This document shows, in pieces, positions 1 through 6,749 of a DNA stretch of 7,047 bases. Both the position numbers and the translations under genes were made by a program. The DNA lies in NCBI GenBank assembly GCA_964448935.1, contig CAYVBE010000207.1, forward strand, positions 1 to 7,047. The letters are read 5' to 3'. The notes below the pieces were generated by a model. It worked only from the letters and a program-made list of their open reading frames with translations. It had not been told where the DNA came from and did not search any database. Source of the stretch: CAYVBE01 sp964448935 (lineage in GTDB: Bacteria > Planctomycetota > Brocadiia > SM23-32). Each line of letters opens with the position of its first letter. Positions within the stretch are counted from its first letter, which is position 1.

Positions 1-815
1 CTCTCCTCCAGGTCCACGAAGTCGAACTCGTGGGAGCACCACACGATCCAGTCTTCCGCCATGCGGGACAGGTGCATGGCAACCATCGCCAGGTCGAATA
101 CGAGTTCTATGACGAAGTCGCGGTCGCTGACGGCGTCCACGCTGTTGCCGAAGCAGCGGTCGAACCCGAGTTCCTCGGCCACGCTCTCGGGGTCGGTGGG
201 CAGGCCGGTGCCCGCCAGCGCGCAGGCTCCCAGCGGGCTGACGTTCGCCCGCCCACGGCAGTCCTGCAGCCTGTCCCTGTCCCGCTGCAGCATCTCCACG
301 TAGGCCAGCAGCACGTGGCCCAGCAGGATCGGCTGCGCGTGCTGCATGTGCGTGAGGCCCGGCATAACGGCCTCGCGGTACTGCTCCGCCTTCTGCACCA
401 GGGCGGCCTGGCATTGCGTGATGGCCCCATCGAGGTCGTCTATGGTGTCGCGCACCCACAGGCGCTCATCGCAGGCGACCTGGTCGTTGCGGCTGCGTGC
501 GGTGTGGAGTTTGCGGCCTGCGTCGCCGATGCGTTCGATCAGCGCGGCCTCGATGTTCATATGTACGTCTTCCAGGGGCACGCGGAACTGGAACTTGCCT
601 TCCTCGATCTCCTGTTCGATCTGGCGAAGGCTCTCGCGTATCTCGATCAGTTCCGCTTCGCTGATGAGCCCGCGGCGGGCCAGCATCTCCGCATGGGCCT
701 GACTGGCCCGGATATCCTGGCGATAGAGCCGCTGATCGAAGCCTACGGACTCGGTGAACTGTTCGACCGCCTCGTCGGTGTCCTTCTCGAATCCCCCGCT
801 CCAGGGCTTCTTCAT
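1..815 (-). CDS. argH: Argininosuccinate lyase, N-terminal part (runs off left edge)
   Basis: The enzyme splits argininosuccinate into arginine and fumarate, the last step of arginine biosynthesis, in the cytoplasm. The minus-strand frame is open from the ATG at 815-813 to the window edge, giving 271 residues of a family usually about 460 long. Family hallmarks seen: an N-terminal W-S-G-G-F segment (residues 5-9), the H-T-A-R-S-R-N-D-Q-V block (about 104-113), the T-H-M-Q-H-A-Q-P block (155-162) whose His156 corresponds to the conserved catalytic-region histidine, S-P-L-G-A-C-A-L-A-G-T (193-203), and N-S-V-D-A-V-S-D-R-D-F (224-234). The fumarase/aspartase superfamily signature with the catalytic serine loop should lie beyond the left edge. 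The start fits the family N-terminus and has a GAGGGG ribosome-binding site 10 bases upstream. The gene is divergent from the hydrolase cluster. Adenylosuccinate lyase is excluded by the motif set. Confidence 0.96.
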   Translation of the reverse strand, partial: MKKPWSGGFEKDTDEAVEQFTESVGFDQRLYRQDIRASQAHAEMLARRGLISEAELIEIRESLRQIEQEIEEGKFQFRVPLEDVHMNIEAALIERIGDAGRKLHTARSRNDQVACDERLWVRDTIDDLDGAITQCQAALVQKAEQYREAVMPGLTHMQHAQPILLGHVLLAYVEMLQRDRDRLQDCRGRANVSPLGACALAGTGLPTDPESVAEELGFDRCFGNSVDAVSDRDFVIELVFDLAMVAMHLSRMAEDWIVWCSHEFDFVDLEE

Positions 816-849
816 CGGTGCGTTTCCCCTCAGTTTAGTCTCCACCATC

Positions 850-878
850 ACAGTAACCGCGACAGTGGGCAGATTCAA
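850..878 (-). promoter_or_regulatory. Weak candidate promoter for argH
   Basis: On the minus strand TTGAAT (878-873) is followed after 17 bases by TACTGT (855-850), about 35 bases upstream of the argH start. The spacing is ideal but the -10 box matches the consensus poorly. Low confidence; it is simply the best-spaced pair in this short divergent gap. Confidence 0.25.
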
Positions 879-892
879 GCGTCCTGCAGCCA

Positions 893-921
893 CTTTCGCC
901 GCGCTCACAAACCGCTATAAT
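893..921 (+). promoter_or_regulatory. Candidate sigma-70-type promoter of the hydrolase-nikR-methyltransferase cluster
   Basis: A perfect TATAAT lies at 916-921. The -35 position, 17 bases upstream, holds CTTTCG (893-898), which is a weak match to TTGACA. Transcription would start near 928 and give a leader of about 40 bases before the ATG at 972. The perfect -10 box in otherwise GC-rich DNA, placed just ahead of a cluster, is the main support. Confidence 0.5.
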
Positions 922-971
922 ACCTCCGGTGTTTTGCGCGACCCAGGCCATTTGTGTTGAGGGGCGGTATC

Positions 972-1997
972 ATGACCCGGAGGTTCTATGCACCCTCGCA
1001 GTATCACATGAATCTGATGGAGCGAACCCCGCGCGAGTTCGCGTGGCGGGGGCAGGATTTCGAGACATGGCAGGACGGGCTGCGGGAGCGGCTGCGCAAG
1101 CTGATCGGCGTTATGCCCGAAAAGAAGACGCCGCTCGATGTGGAGGAACTGGAAAAGGAGGAGGCGGAGGATTACGTGCGGATCAAGCTGGTCTTCCGGG
1201 CGGAGCAAGCGGCCGACGTGCCGGCGCAGCTGCTGGTGCCCCGGGGCGTGGACGGCCCCGTACCCGCCATGATCTGCCTGCAGGGCCATTCGCCCGGCAT
1301 GCACATCTCCCTGGGGGTAGCGCGCGACGAGCACGAGGAAGAGCTGGTTGTCGGTAACCGGGATTACGCGCTGCAGGCAGTGCGGCAGGGCTTCGTGACC
1401 CTGGCCGTGGAGCAGCGCTGCTTTGGTGAACGCGCGGAAACGGAGCTGGACCTGCGGTGGGAGCACACCTGCGTTGACGCGGTCGTGCACTCCCTGATGA
1501 TGGGCAAGACGCTGATCGGGGAGCGCGTGTGGGACGTGATGCGCGCGCTGGACCTGCTGGAGGAACTGCCGGAGGTGGACCCGGAGCGGATGATGTGCAT
1601 GGGCAACTCCGGCGGCGGCACCGTTACCTTCTACGCGGCATGCCTGGATCCGCGCATCAAGCTGGCCGTGCCCTCGTGTTGCTACTGCACATATGCGGCC
1701 TCGATCATGCGTATCAAGCACTGTCCCGATAACTGCATCCCCGGCATCCTGAGGCTGGCGGAGATGGGCGAGGTGGCCGGCCTGATCGCGCCCCGTGGGC
1801 TGGTGTTAGTGGCAGCCGAGGAGGACCCGATCTTCCCGCTGCACGGCATCAAGGAGGCATTCGAGACGACGAGGGAGATATTCACCGCGGCCGGTTGCCC
1901 GGACCGTGCCCGCCTGATCGTCGGGCCGGCGGGGCACCGCTTCTACGCCAATCTGGCCTGGCCGGTCATCAAGCGCACGCTGGCAGAACTGAGCTGA
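972..1997 (+). CDS. Alpha/beta hydrolase (acetylxylan-esterase / dienelactone-hydrolase-like), substrate unknown
   Basis: Predicted cytoplasmic serine hydrolase of 341 residues with no signal peptide or membrane segment. The fold is indicated by a Q-G-H-S oxyanion-region segment (104-107) after a hydrophobic strand, the nucleophile elbow G-N-S-G-G-G (211-216, Ser213), an acidic residue after a hydrophobic strand in V-L-V-A-A-E-E-D-P-I-F-P (Asp285), and G-P-A-G-H-R-F-Y (His322). Together these form a complete Ser-Asp-His triad in the right order. The long N-terminal region (1-95) rich in Glu/Arg and the Q-G-H-S pattern resemble the large 'abhydrolase 7'/acetyl-xylan-esterase-like group often seen in environmental bacteria. 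The reaction cannot be stated; esterase or peptidase activity is possible. A cysteine-rich patch P-S-C-C-Y-C-T-Y follows the elbow by about 20 residues. The start at 972 is preferred over an in-frame GTG at 954 because GAGGGG lies 7 bases upstream of the ATG. It is the first gene of a probable operon with nikR, 16 bases downstream. Confidence 0.85.
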   Translation: MTRRFYAPSQYHMNLMERTPREFAWRGQDFETWQDGLRERLRKLIGVMPEKKTPLDVEELEKEEAEDYVRIKLVFRAEQAADVPAQLLVPRGVDGPVPAMICLQGHSPGMHISLGVARDEHEEELVVGNRDYALQAVRQGFVTLAVEQRCFGERAETELDLRWEHTCVDAVVHSLMMGKTLIGERVWDVMRALDLLEELPEVDPERMMCMGNSGGGTVTFYAACLDPRIKLAVPSCCYCTYAASIMRIKHCPDNCIPGILRLAEMGEVAGLIAPRGLVLVAAEEDPIFPLHGIKEAFETTREIFTAAGCPDRARLIVGPAGHRFYANLAWPVIKRTLAELS

Positions 1998-2013
1998 AGG
2001 GAGGAGAGACAGA

Positions 2014-2433
2014 ATGTCAGACACCGTGAGATTCGGCGTTTCGCTGGACCTTGACCTGTTGGACCGTTTCGACAACCTCATCCGCAAGCTGGGATACAGC
2101 AACCGCTCGGAAGCCGTGCGCGACCTGATCCGACGGAAGCTGGTTGAGGACGAGTGGGAAGCGCCGGATACGGAGACCTTTGCCGCAGTCTTCCTGGTGT
2201 ATGACCATCACGCCATGTCGGTGGCCTCCCGCCTGATGGACGTGCAGCACGAGTCCTTCACGCGGGTGATCGGTTCGTTTCACGTCCACGTGGACGAGCA
2301 CAACTGCCTGGAGGTCATCATCCTGCAGGGCAACGGCCAGGAACTGCGGCGTCTGGCGGATGAGATGATCAGCCTGAAGGGCGTGAAGTTCGGGCGGCTC
2401 AACCTGGGCACCACGGGCAAGATGATTCACTGA
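2014..2433 (+). CDS. nikR: NikR-family nickel-responsive transcriptional regulator
   Basis: Metal-sensing DNA-binding repressor/activator of 139 residues, the usual length. Residues 1-45 form a ribbon-helix-helix domain: the beta strand V-R-F-G-V-S-L is followed by two helices with the S-N-R-S-E-A-V-R-D-L-I-R pattern. Residues about 55-139 form the ACT-like nickel-binding domain. The four high-affinity square-planar nickel ligands of E. coli NikR (His76, His87, His89, Cys95) are all present as His79, His90 (F-H-V-H), His92 and Cys98 (H-N-C-L-E), with exactly conserved spacing. Metal sensing should therefore be intact, with nickel the most likely effector. A strong purine-rich Shine-Dalgarno sequence (GGGAGGAGAG, ending about 7 bases before the ATG) precedes the start. 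It follows the hydrolase by 16 bases and precedes the methyltransferase by 32 bases. No nickel transporter, urease or hydrogenase gene is in the window, so its regulon cannot be read from context. Confidence 0.95.
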   Translation: MSDTVRFGVSLDLDLLDRFDNLIRKLGYSNRSEAVRDLIRRKLVEDEWEAPDTETFAAVFLVYDHHAMSVASRLMDVQHESFTRVIGSFHVHVDEHNCLEVIILQGNGQELRRLADEMISLKGVKFGRLNLGTTGKMIH

Positions 2434-2453
2434 ATCGCATTTCTTCTGCGTGC

Positions 2454-2457
2454 GGAG
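2454..2457 (+). promoter_or_regulatory. Ribosome-binding site that decides the methyltransferase start
   Basis: GGAG at 2454-2457 is 8 bases before the ATG at 2466. The alternative in-frame GTG at 2457 overlaps this motif and has no purine-rich sequence upstream, so the ATG is favoured. Confidence 0.55.
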
Positions 2458-2465
2458 TGTCGGAG

Positions 2466-3347
2466 ATGGATTTTTTAGAGTTGCTCGGAGAGCGGCCGCT
2501 GGTGGTGATGGACGGCGCCATGGGCACGCGCCTGATAGAGCTGGGCCTGGAGGCCGGCGAGTGCGGCGACCTGTGGAACCTGGAGCGACCCGAGGATATC
2601 GAAGGCATCCTGCGTTCCTACGCGGAGGCAGGGGCGGACTGCGTGCTGAGCAACACCTTCGGTGCCAACAGCGTCGCCCTGCGGCGGCACGGGCTGGAGG
2701 ATCGGATGGAGCGCGTCAACGTGGCCGGGGTTGAGATCGCCGCGCGTGCGGGGGACGGGGACGTATGCGTCTTCGGCGGGCTGGGTCCAACCGGCGGCAT
2801 GTTGGCGCCGCTGGGCGATCTGGAAGAGACGGAGGTGGTGGACTGCTACGCCCGGCAGACGGAGGCCCTGGCGGGGGCCGGGGCGGATGCCATGCTCTGC
2901 GAGACTTTCGAGTCTGCCGACGAGATCGCGCTCGCGCTTTGCGGCGCCCGGCAGGGCTGCGACCTTCCCCTGGTCGCCAGCATGAAGTTCAACCGCGAGC
3001 CGTCCGGCCGCTACCGCACCATGATGGGGGAGGGGCCGGAGCGCCTGATCGAGGCGGCCGAGGAGGCCGGCTGCGCCGCCGCCGGAACCAACTGCGGCAA
3101 GGGCATCGCGGACATGGTGCCGCTCATACAGAAGATGGCTCCCCTGACGGAGCTTCCTCTGTTCTGCGAGCCCAACGCCGGGATGCCGCAACTCCGGCAG
3201 GGCGAGACGACCTATGACGAGGCGCCCTCGGTCTTCGAGGAATTCGTTCCGCGCCTCTACCGGGCGGGCGCGCGCATCATCGGCGGCTGTTGCGGCACCA
3301 CGCCGGACCACATCCGCGTCATTCGGCGGTTCGCGGATAGCCTGTGA
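2466..3347 (+). CDS. Zinc-dependent homocysteine S-methyltransferase domain protein (stand-alone, MetH N-terminal-like)
   Basis: Predicted to transfer a methyl group to homocysteine, forming methionine. It is 293 residues from the chosen ATG. The N-terminus carries V-V-M-D-G-A-M-G-T-R-L (about 13-23), then E-C-G-D-L-W-N-L and S-N-T-F-G-A-N, all typical of the (beta/alpha)8 homocysteine-binding domain. The three zinc-thiolate cysteines are present: Cys210 in G-T-N-C-G, and Cys275-Cys276 in I-I-G-G-C-C-G-T-T-P-D-H near the C-terminus. The numbering is close to that of T. maritima MetH and of BHMT. There is no folate-binding, cobalamin-binding or reactivation domain, unlike full-length MetH. It may be part of a split methionine synthase, or use S-methylmethionine, betaine or a corrinoid protein encoded elsewhere as donor; the sequence does not settle which. 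It lies 32 bases after nikR and 83 bases before metG. Confidence 0.88.
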   Translation: MDFLELLGERPLVVMDGAMGTRLIELGLEAGECGDLWNLERPEDIEGILRSYAEAGADCVLSNTFGANSVALRRHGLEDRMERVNVAGVEIAARAGDGDVCVFGGLGPTGGMLAPLGDLEETEVVDCYARQTEALAGAGADAMLCETFESADEIALALCGARQGCDLPLVASMKFNREPSGRYRTMMGEGPERLIEAAEEAGCAAAGTNCGKGIADMVPLIQKMAPLTELPLFCEPNAGMPQLRQGETTYDEAPSVFEEFVPRLYRAGARIIGGCCGTTPDHIRVIRRFADSL

Positions 3348-3351
3348 CCGG

Positions 3352-3380
3352 TTGCAGGGCTGCCGGCCGGTTGTTATAGT
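3352..3380 (+). promoter_or_regulatory. Candidate sigma-70-type promoter of metG
   Basis: TTGCAG (3352-3357) is separated by exactly 17 bases from TATAGT (3375-3380), which matches five of six -10 consensus bases. Transcription would begin near 3387, about 44 bases before the metG ATG. The -35 box starts 5 bases after the methyltransferase stop codon. The -10 box is followed by ACC, as at the upstream promoter near 916. Confidence 0.5.
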
Positions 3381-3430
3381 ACCGACTCTGCGGGGCATTC
3401 CTTCGAACTCCAACTGCGCGAGGGCATCCT

Positions 3431-5107
<1,677 letters not shown>

Positions 5108-5123
5108 TTGGTCGGGAGACGGA

Positions 5124-5143
5124 CTCAGGCGAGGGCGCCTGAG
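5124..5143. repeat. Hairpin element after metG (CTCAGGCG family, copy 1)
   Basis: CTCAGGCG (5124-5131), loop AGGG, CGCCTGAG (5136-5143): a perfect 8-bp stem that begins 16 bases after the metG stop. It is followed by CTACAC and has no run of T, so it is not a classical intrinsic terminator, although it may end or protect the transcript. A second copy lies after thpR at 5907-5950; both are preceded by ACGGA. Confidence 0.75.
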
Positions 5144-5155
5144 CTACACACGTTT

Positions 5156-5265
5156 CGTGCGACGCACGCGGTTGATGTGTAGCCCAGCCGCCCCCGGCTG
5201 GGGCCGTTGGCCGCCCTTCGGGCGGCCTGGAAGAATGGGTTGCATTCTTCAGGGTCCTGGGTTTT
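5156..5265. repeat. Multi-hairpin intergenic repeat 'P', copy 1 (long form)
   Basis: Four perfect inverted repeats lie in a row: CGTGCG-A-CGCACG (5156-5168); CCCAGCCG/CGGCTGGG (5183-5190 and 5195-5202, loop CCCC); GGCCGCCC/GGGCGGCC (5209-5216 and 5220-5227, loop TTC); and GAAGAATG/CATTCTTC (5230-5237 and 5243-5250). The first part and the last two hairpins recur at 6658-6749 in the same order. It fills most of the gap between metG and thpR. No coding frame is credible here. Confidence 0.8.
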
Positions 5266-5307
5266 AGGCACGCATCTGGCACCGGTCGTTCCTCGGAGAG
5301 AGAATCT

Positions 5308-5880
5308 ATGCGCACTTTTGTCGCCATCGAGCTGAACGAGAGTGTCCGGCGCCGGCTTCTGCAGGCAATAGGAACCCTGCAGGACGGCGCGGAAGGGGTC
5401 CGCTGGGTCAGGGAGGACCAGCTCCACCTCACCCTCAAATTCATCGGTGAACTGGACGAACGCGACCTGCCCGATGCCATCGAGTGCCTGCAGGAAGCCA
5501 CGGCCGGGGTCCAGCCGTTCACCATGCGGATCGAAGGCCTGTCCGGCTTCCCGCCCCGCGGCACCCCGCGGGTGATCCATGTAGGGGTGGAGGAGCGCAG
5601 CGGGGCGCTCATGACCCTGCACGACGCGGTTGAAGAGAACCTGGCGGAAGCCGTCGGCGTCAAGCCCGAGAGCCGCCGCTACATCCCGCACATCACCCTC
5701 GGCCGTGTCAAAAAACGAAGCCTTTGTCCCTCGCTGGACAAAATGCAGGACGCCCTCCAGGCCGACGATTTCGGCGAGGTGGAGGTGGATTCCATGGTTC
5801 TCATGAAAAGCGACCTCAAGCCCACGGGCGCCGTCTATAGCGTAATCCACGAGTTCGCCCTGGGCGGCGGAGGGGCCTGA
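5308..5880 (+). CDS. thpR: RNA 2',3'-cyclic phosphodiesterase (LigT/ThpR, 2H phosphoesterase)
   Basis: Member of the 2H phosphoesterase superfamily, historically called 2'-5' RNA ligase; it opens 2',3'-cyclic phosphate ends of RNA to 2'-phosphates. The 190-residue length is typical. The start M-R-T-F-V-A-I-E-L is characteristic of the family. Both catalytic H-x-T-x motifs are present: H-L-T-L at 40-43, followed by K-F-I-G, and H-I-T-L at 128-131, followed by G-R-V. The active site is therefore complete. A GGAGAGAG ribosome-binding site lies 5 bases before the ATG. It is flanked on both sides by repeat-rich non-coding DNA and has no close operon partner. Its physiological substrate is not known in most bacteria. 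No signal peptide or membrane segment is visible. Confidence 0.94.
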   Translation: MRTFVAIELNESVRRRLLQAIGTLQDGAEGVRWVREDQLHLTLKFIGELDERDLPDAIECLQEATAGVQPFTMRIEGLSGFPPRGTPRVIHVGVEERSGALMTLHDAVEENLAEAVGVKPESRRYIPHITLGRVKKRSLCPSLDKMQDALQADDFGEVEVDSMVLMKSDLKPTGAVYSVIHEFALGGGGA

Positions 5881-5906
5881 GTGCCTCTGTTTTCCCTGAA
5901 ACGGAT

Positions 5907-5950
5907 CTCAGGCGAGGCTTGTCCGCCGGTCGTCGGGCGGGGCGCCTGAG
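5907..5950. repeat. Hairpin element after thpR (CTCAGGCG family, copy 2, expanded loop)
   Basis: CTCAGGCG (5907-5914) pairs with CGCCTGAG (5943-5950), the same arms as after metG. Here the loop is 28 bases and contains its own stem, CCGCC (5923-5927) with GGCGG (5936-5940). It begins 26 bases after the thpR stop. Both copies continue with CTA after the right arm. No T run follows. Confidence 0.75.
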
Positions 5951-5965
5951 CTAAGCGGCTTTACG

Positions 5966-6034
5966 TTAATCCATTCCGGTTCGCAGCACGTGGACCTTTG
6001 TGGACCGAAAACGATTTTCTAAAGACCGCTCAGC
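5966..6034. repeat. Diverged direct repeat 'R', copy 1
   Basis: Its core TGGACCGAAAACGATTTTCT (6001-6020), followed by AAAG, matches 6617-6640 with a few substitutions. Similarity extends upstream through CGCAGCAC (aligned with CGCAACAC) and downstream to CTCAG (aligned with CTTAG). It is richer in A/T than its surroundings. Confidence 0.6.
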
Positions 6035-6048
6035 CGATTAGAGCGAGC

Positions 6049-6070
6049 CCCAGTCAGCGTTCTGACTGGG
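6049..6070. repeat. Perfect 9-bp hairpin
   Basis: CCCAGTCAG (6049-6057), loop CGTT, CTGACTGGG (6062-6070). It occurs once in the window, between repeats R and Q. No T run follows, so its role is unclear. Confidence 0.7.
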
Positions 6071-6102
6071 CATTGCATGAGCTCACGCCGTTGGGCCGGT
6101 GA

Positions 6103-6152
6103 GCCGTCAGGCCCAAAGGGCCGTCTCAAGATTAGCCCAGGGCGGCGGCGCC
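6103..6152. repeat. 50-bp direct repeat 'Q', copy 1
   Basis: Matches 6478-6527 at 49 of 50 positions (only G6130 versus A6505 differs). It contains GGCCC-AAA-GGGCC (6110-6122) and the left arm CCCAGGGC of the nested inverted repeat described separately. Confidence 0.9.
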
Positions 6153-6172
6153 ACAGGCGCCAGAGCCCTGGG
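6136..6172. repeat. Nested inverted repeat
   Basis: Outer arms CCCAGGGC (6136-6143) and GCCCTGGG (6165-6172) enclose an inner hairpin of GGCGCC (6147-6152), loop ACA, GGCGCC (6156-6161). The same outer arms recur as a simple hairpin at 6299-6319. Confidence 0.8.
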
Positions 6173-6198
6173 TAGAAGGGATCCAGAAAAGAAACAGA

Positions 6199-6213
6199 GC
6201 CCCCGACGGGGGC
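6199..6213. repeat. Perfect 6-bp hairpin GCCCCC/GGGGGC
   Basis: GCCCCC (6199-6204), loop GAC, GGGGGC (6208-6213). Its right arm overlaps GGGCGATTCA (6210-6219), which can instead pair with TGAATCGCCC (6253-6262). Confidence 0.65.
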
Positions 6214-6258
6214 GATTCAACCGGAGGGCGAAGGGACATCGCACACAACGCCTGAATC

Positions 6259-6288
6259 GCCCGCTTCGCGGGCTCCGAAGTATTTTTT
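6259..6288 (+). terminator. Possible weak rho-independent terminator (hairpin plus T6)
   Basis: GCCCGC (6259-6264), loop TTC, GCGGGC (6268-6273), with a run of six T at 6283-6288. The T run starts 9 bases after the stem, further than in a canonical terminator, so this is tentative. It is the only hairpin in the region with a nearby T run, and it could end transcription from thpR. Confidence 0.3.
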
Positions 6289-6298
6289 GCCCACGTTT

Positions 6299-6319
6299 CC
6301 CAGGGCTGGCCGCCCTGGG
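6299..6319. repeat. Perfect 8-bp hairpin CCCAGGGC/GCCCTGGG
   Basis: CCCAGGGC (6299-6306), loop TGGCC, GCCCTGGG (6312-6319), followed by CTAACG. The arms equal the outer arms at 6136-6172. Confidence 0.75.
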
Positions 6320-6332
6320 CTAACGTTGAAAC

Positions 6333-6350
6333 GCCCGCCTTGCGGCGGGC
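6333..6350. repeat. Perfect 7-bp hairpin GCCCGCC/GGCGGGC
   Basis: GCCCGCC (6333-6339), loop TTGC, GGCGGGC (6344-6350), followed by TAACG. GGGCTAACG therefore occurs after both this hairpin and the one at 6299-6319. Confidence 0.7.
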
Positions 6351-6477
6351 TAACGGCACCAACGGCGGAGGCTATGTACGCGGCTCTTTTAAACGCAAGA
6401 TCATCCGTCCGAAGGCTGGTTGGAACCATAGACTGGGCGGCCAATGAGATTAGGCCGGTGGGTCGTCCGTTCGTTCG

Positions 6478-6527
6478 GCCGTCAGGCCCAAAGGGCCGTC
6501 TCAAAATTAGCCCAGGGCGGCGGCGCC
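6478..6527. repeat. 50-bp direct repeat 'Q', copy 2
   Basis: Matches 6103-6152 at 49 of 50 positions. Similarity breaks soon after 6527: the GCCCTGGG right arm that closes the nested hairpin in copy 1 is absent, so this copy is truncated or disrupted. Upstream, GGCCGGTG is also shared but lies further from the block than in copy 1. Confidence 0.9.
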
Positions 6528-6579
6528 GACAGGGCAGTCCCCGTGCGCACAGCTCGTTCAGGTGCAAGGCGCCTCGGCA

Positions 6580-6649
6580 CTAACCCGTCCTGGGGCGCAA
6601 CACTTGCAGACCTGCATGGACCGGAAACAACTTTCTAAAGGCCACTTAG
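6580..6649. repeat. Diverged direct repeat 'R', copy 2
   Basis: The core at 6617-6640 (TGGACCGGAAACAACTTTCT then AAAG) matches 6001-6024, with weaker similarity on both sides. Here R lies downstream of Q, whereas in the first set R precedes Q. Confidence 0.6.
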
Positions 6650-6657
6650 ATGCTTGT

Positions 6658-6749
6658 CGTGCGACGCACGGTTGACGTGTAGCGCAGCCGGGCCGCCCTG
6701 CGGGCGGCTTGGAAGAATGCGGTGTGCATTCTTCAGAGGTCTTGGCTTC
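6658..6749. repeat. Multi-hairpin intergenic repeat 'P', copy 2 (short form)
   Basis: CGTGCG-A-CGCACG (6658-6670), GCCGCCC/GGGCGGC (6692-6698 and 6702-6708, loop TGC) and GAAGAATGC/GCATTCTTC (6712-6720 and 6726-6734, loop GGTGT) recur in the same order as at 5156-5265. The second hairpin of copy 1 is missing: its left arm reads CGCAGCCG and its right arm is deleted. Confidence 0.85.

Noticed and set aside
30..920. 296-residue plus-strand open frame opposite argH
   Set aside because: It lies antisense to argH, whose conserved motifs are unmistakable, and its own translation shows no recognisable domain.
915..1721. 268-residue minus-strand open frame opposite the hydrolase
   Set aside because: It overlaps the hydrolase and would start inside it. 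It is low-complexity, His/Gln/Arg-rich and without family motifs.
816..2013. NikR operator (GTATGA-N16-TCATAC)
   Set aside because: Only isolated partial half-sites occur (for example GTATCA at 967-972, and GTATGA inside nikR near 2199). No properly spaced partner was found.
2475..3413. 312-residue minus-strand open frame opposite the methyltransferase
   Set aside because: It is an antisense shadow of a gene with a complete zinc site and family motifs.
5124..5143. Classical intrinsic terminator of metG
   Set aside because: The stem is good but no T run follows on either side, so it is listed as a repeat hairpin rather than a terminator.
6099..6638. Several open frames of 64-116 residues in the repeat region
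   Set aside because: Their similar segments (for example Q-A-Q-R-A-V-S-x-L-A-Q-G-G-G near both copies of Q) come from the duplicated DNA block. No ribosome-binding site, domain or codon pattern supports coding.
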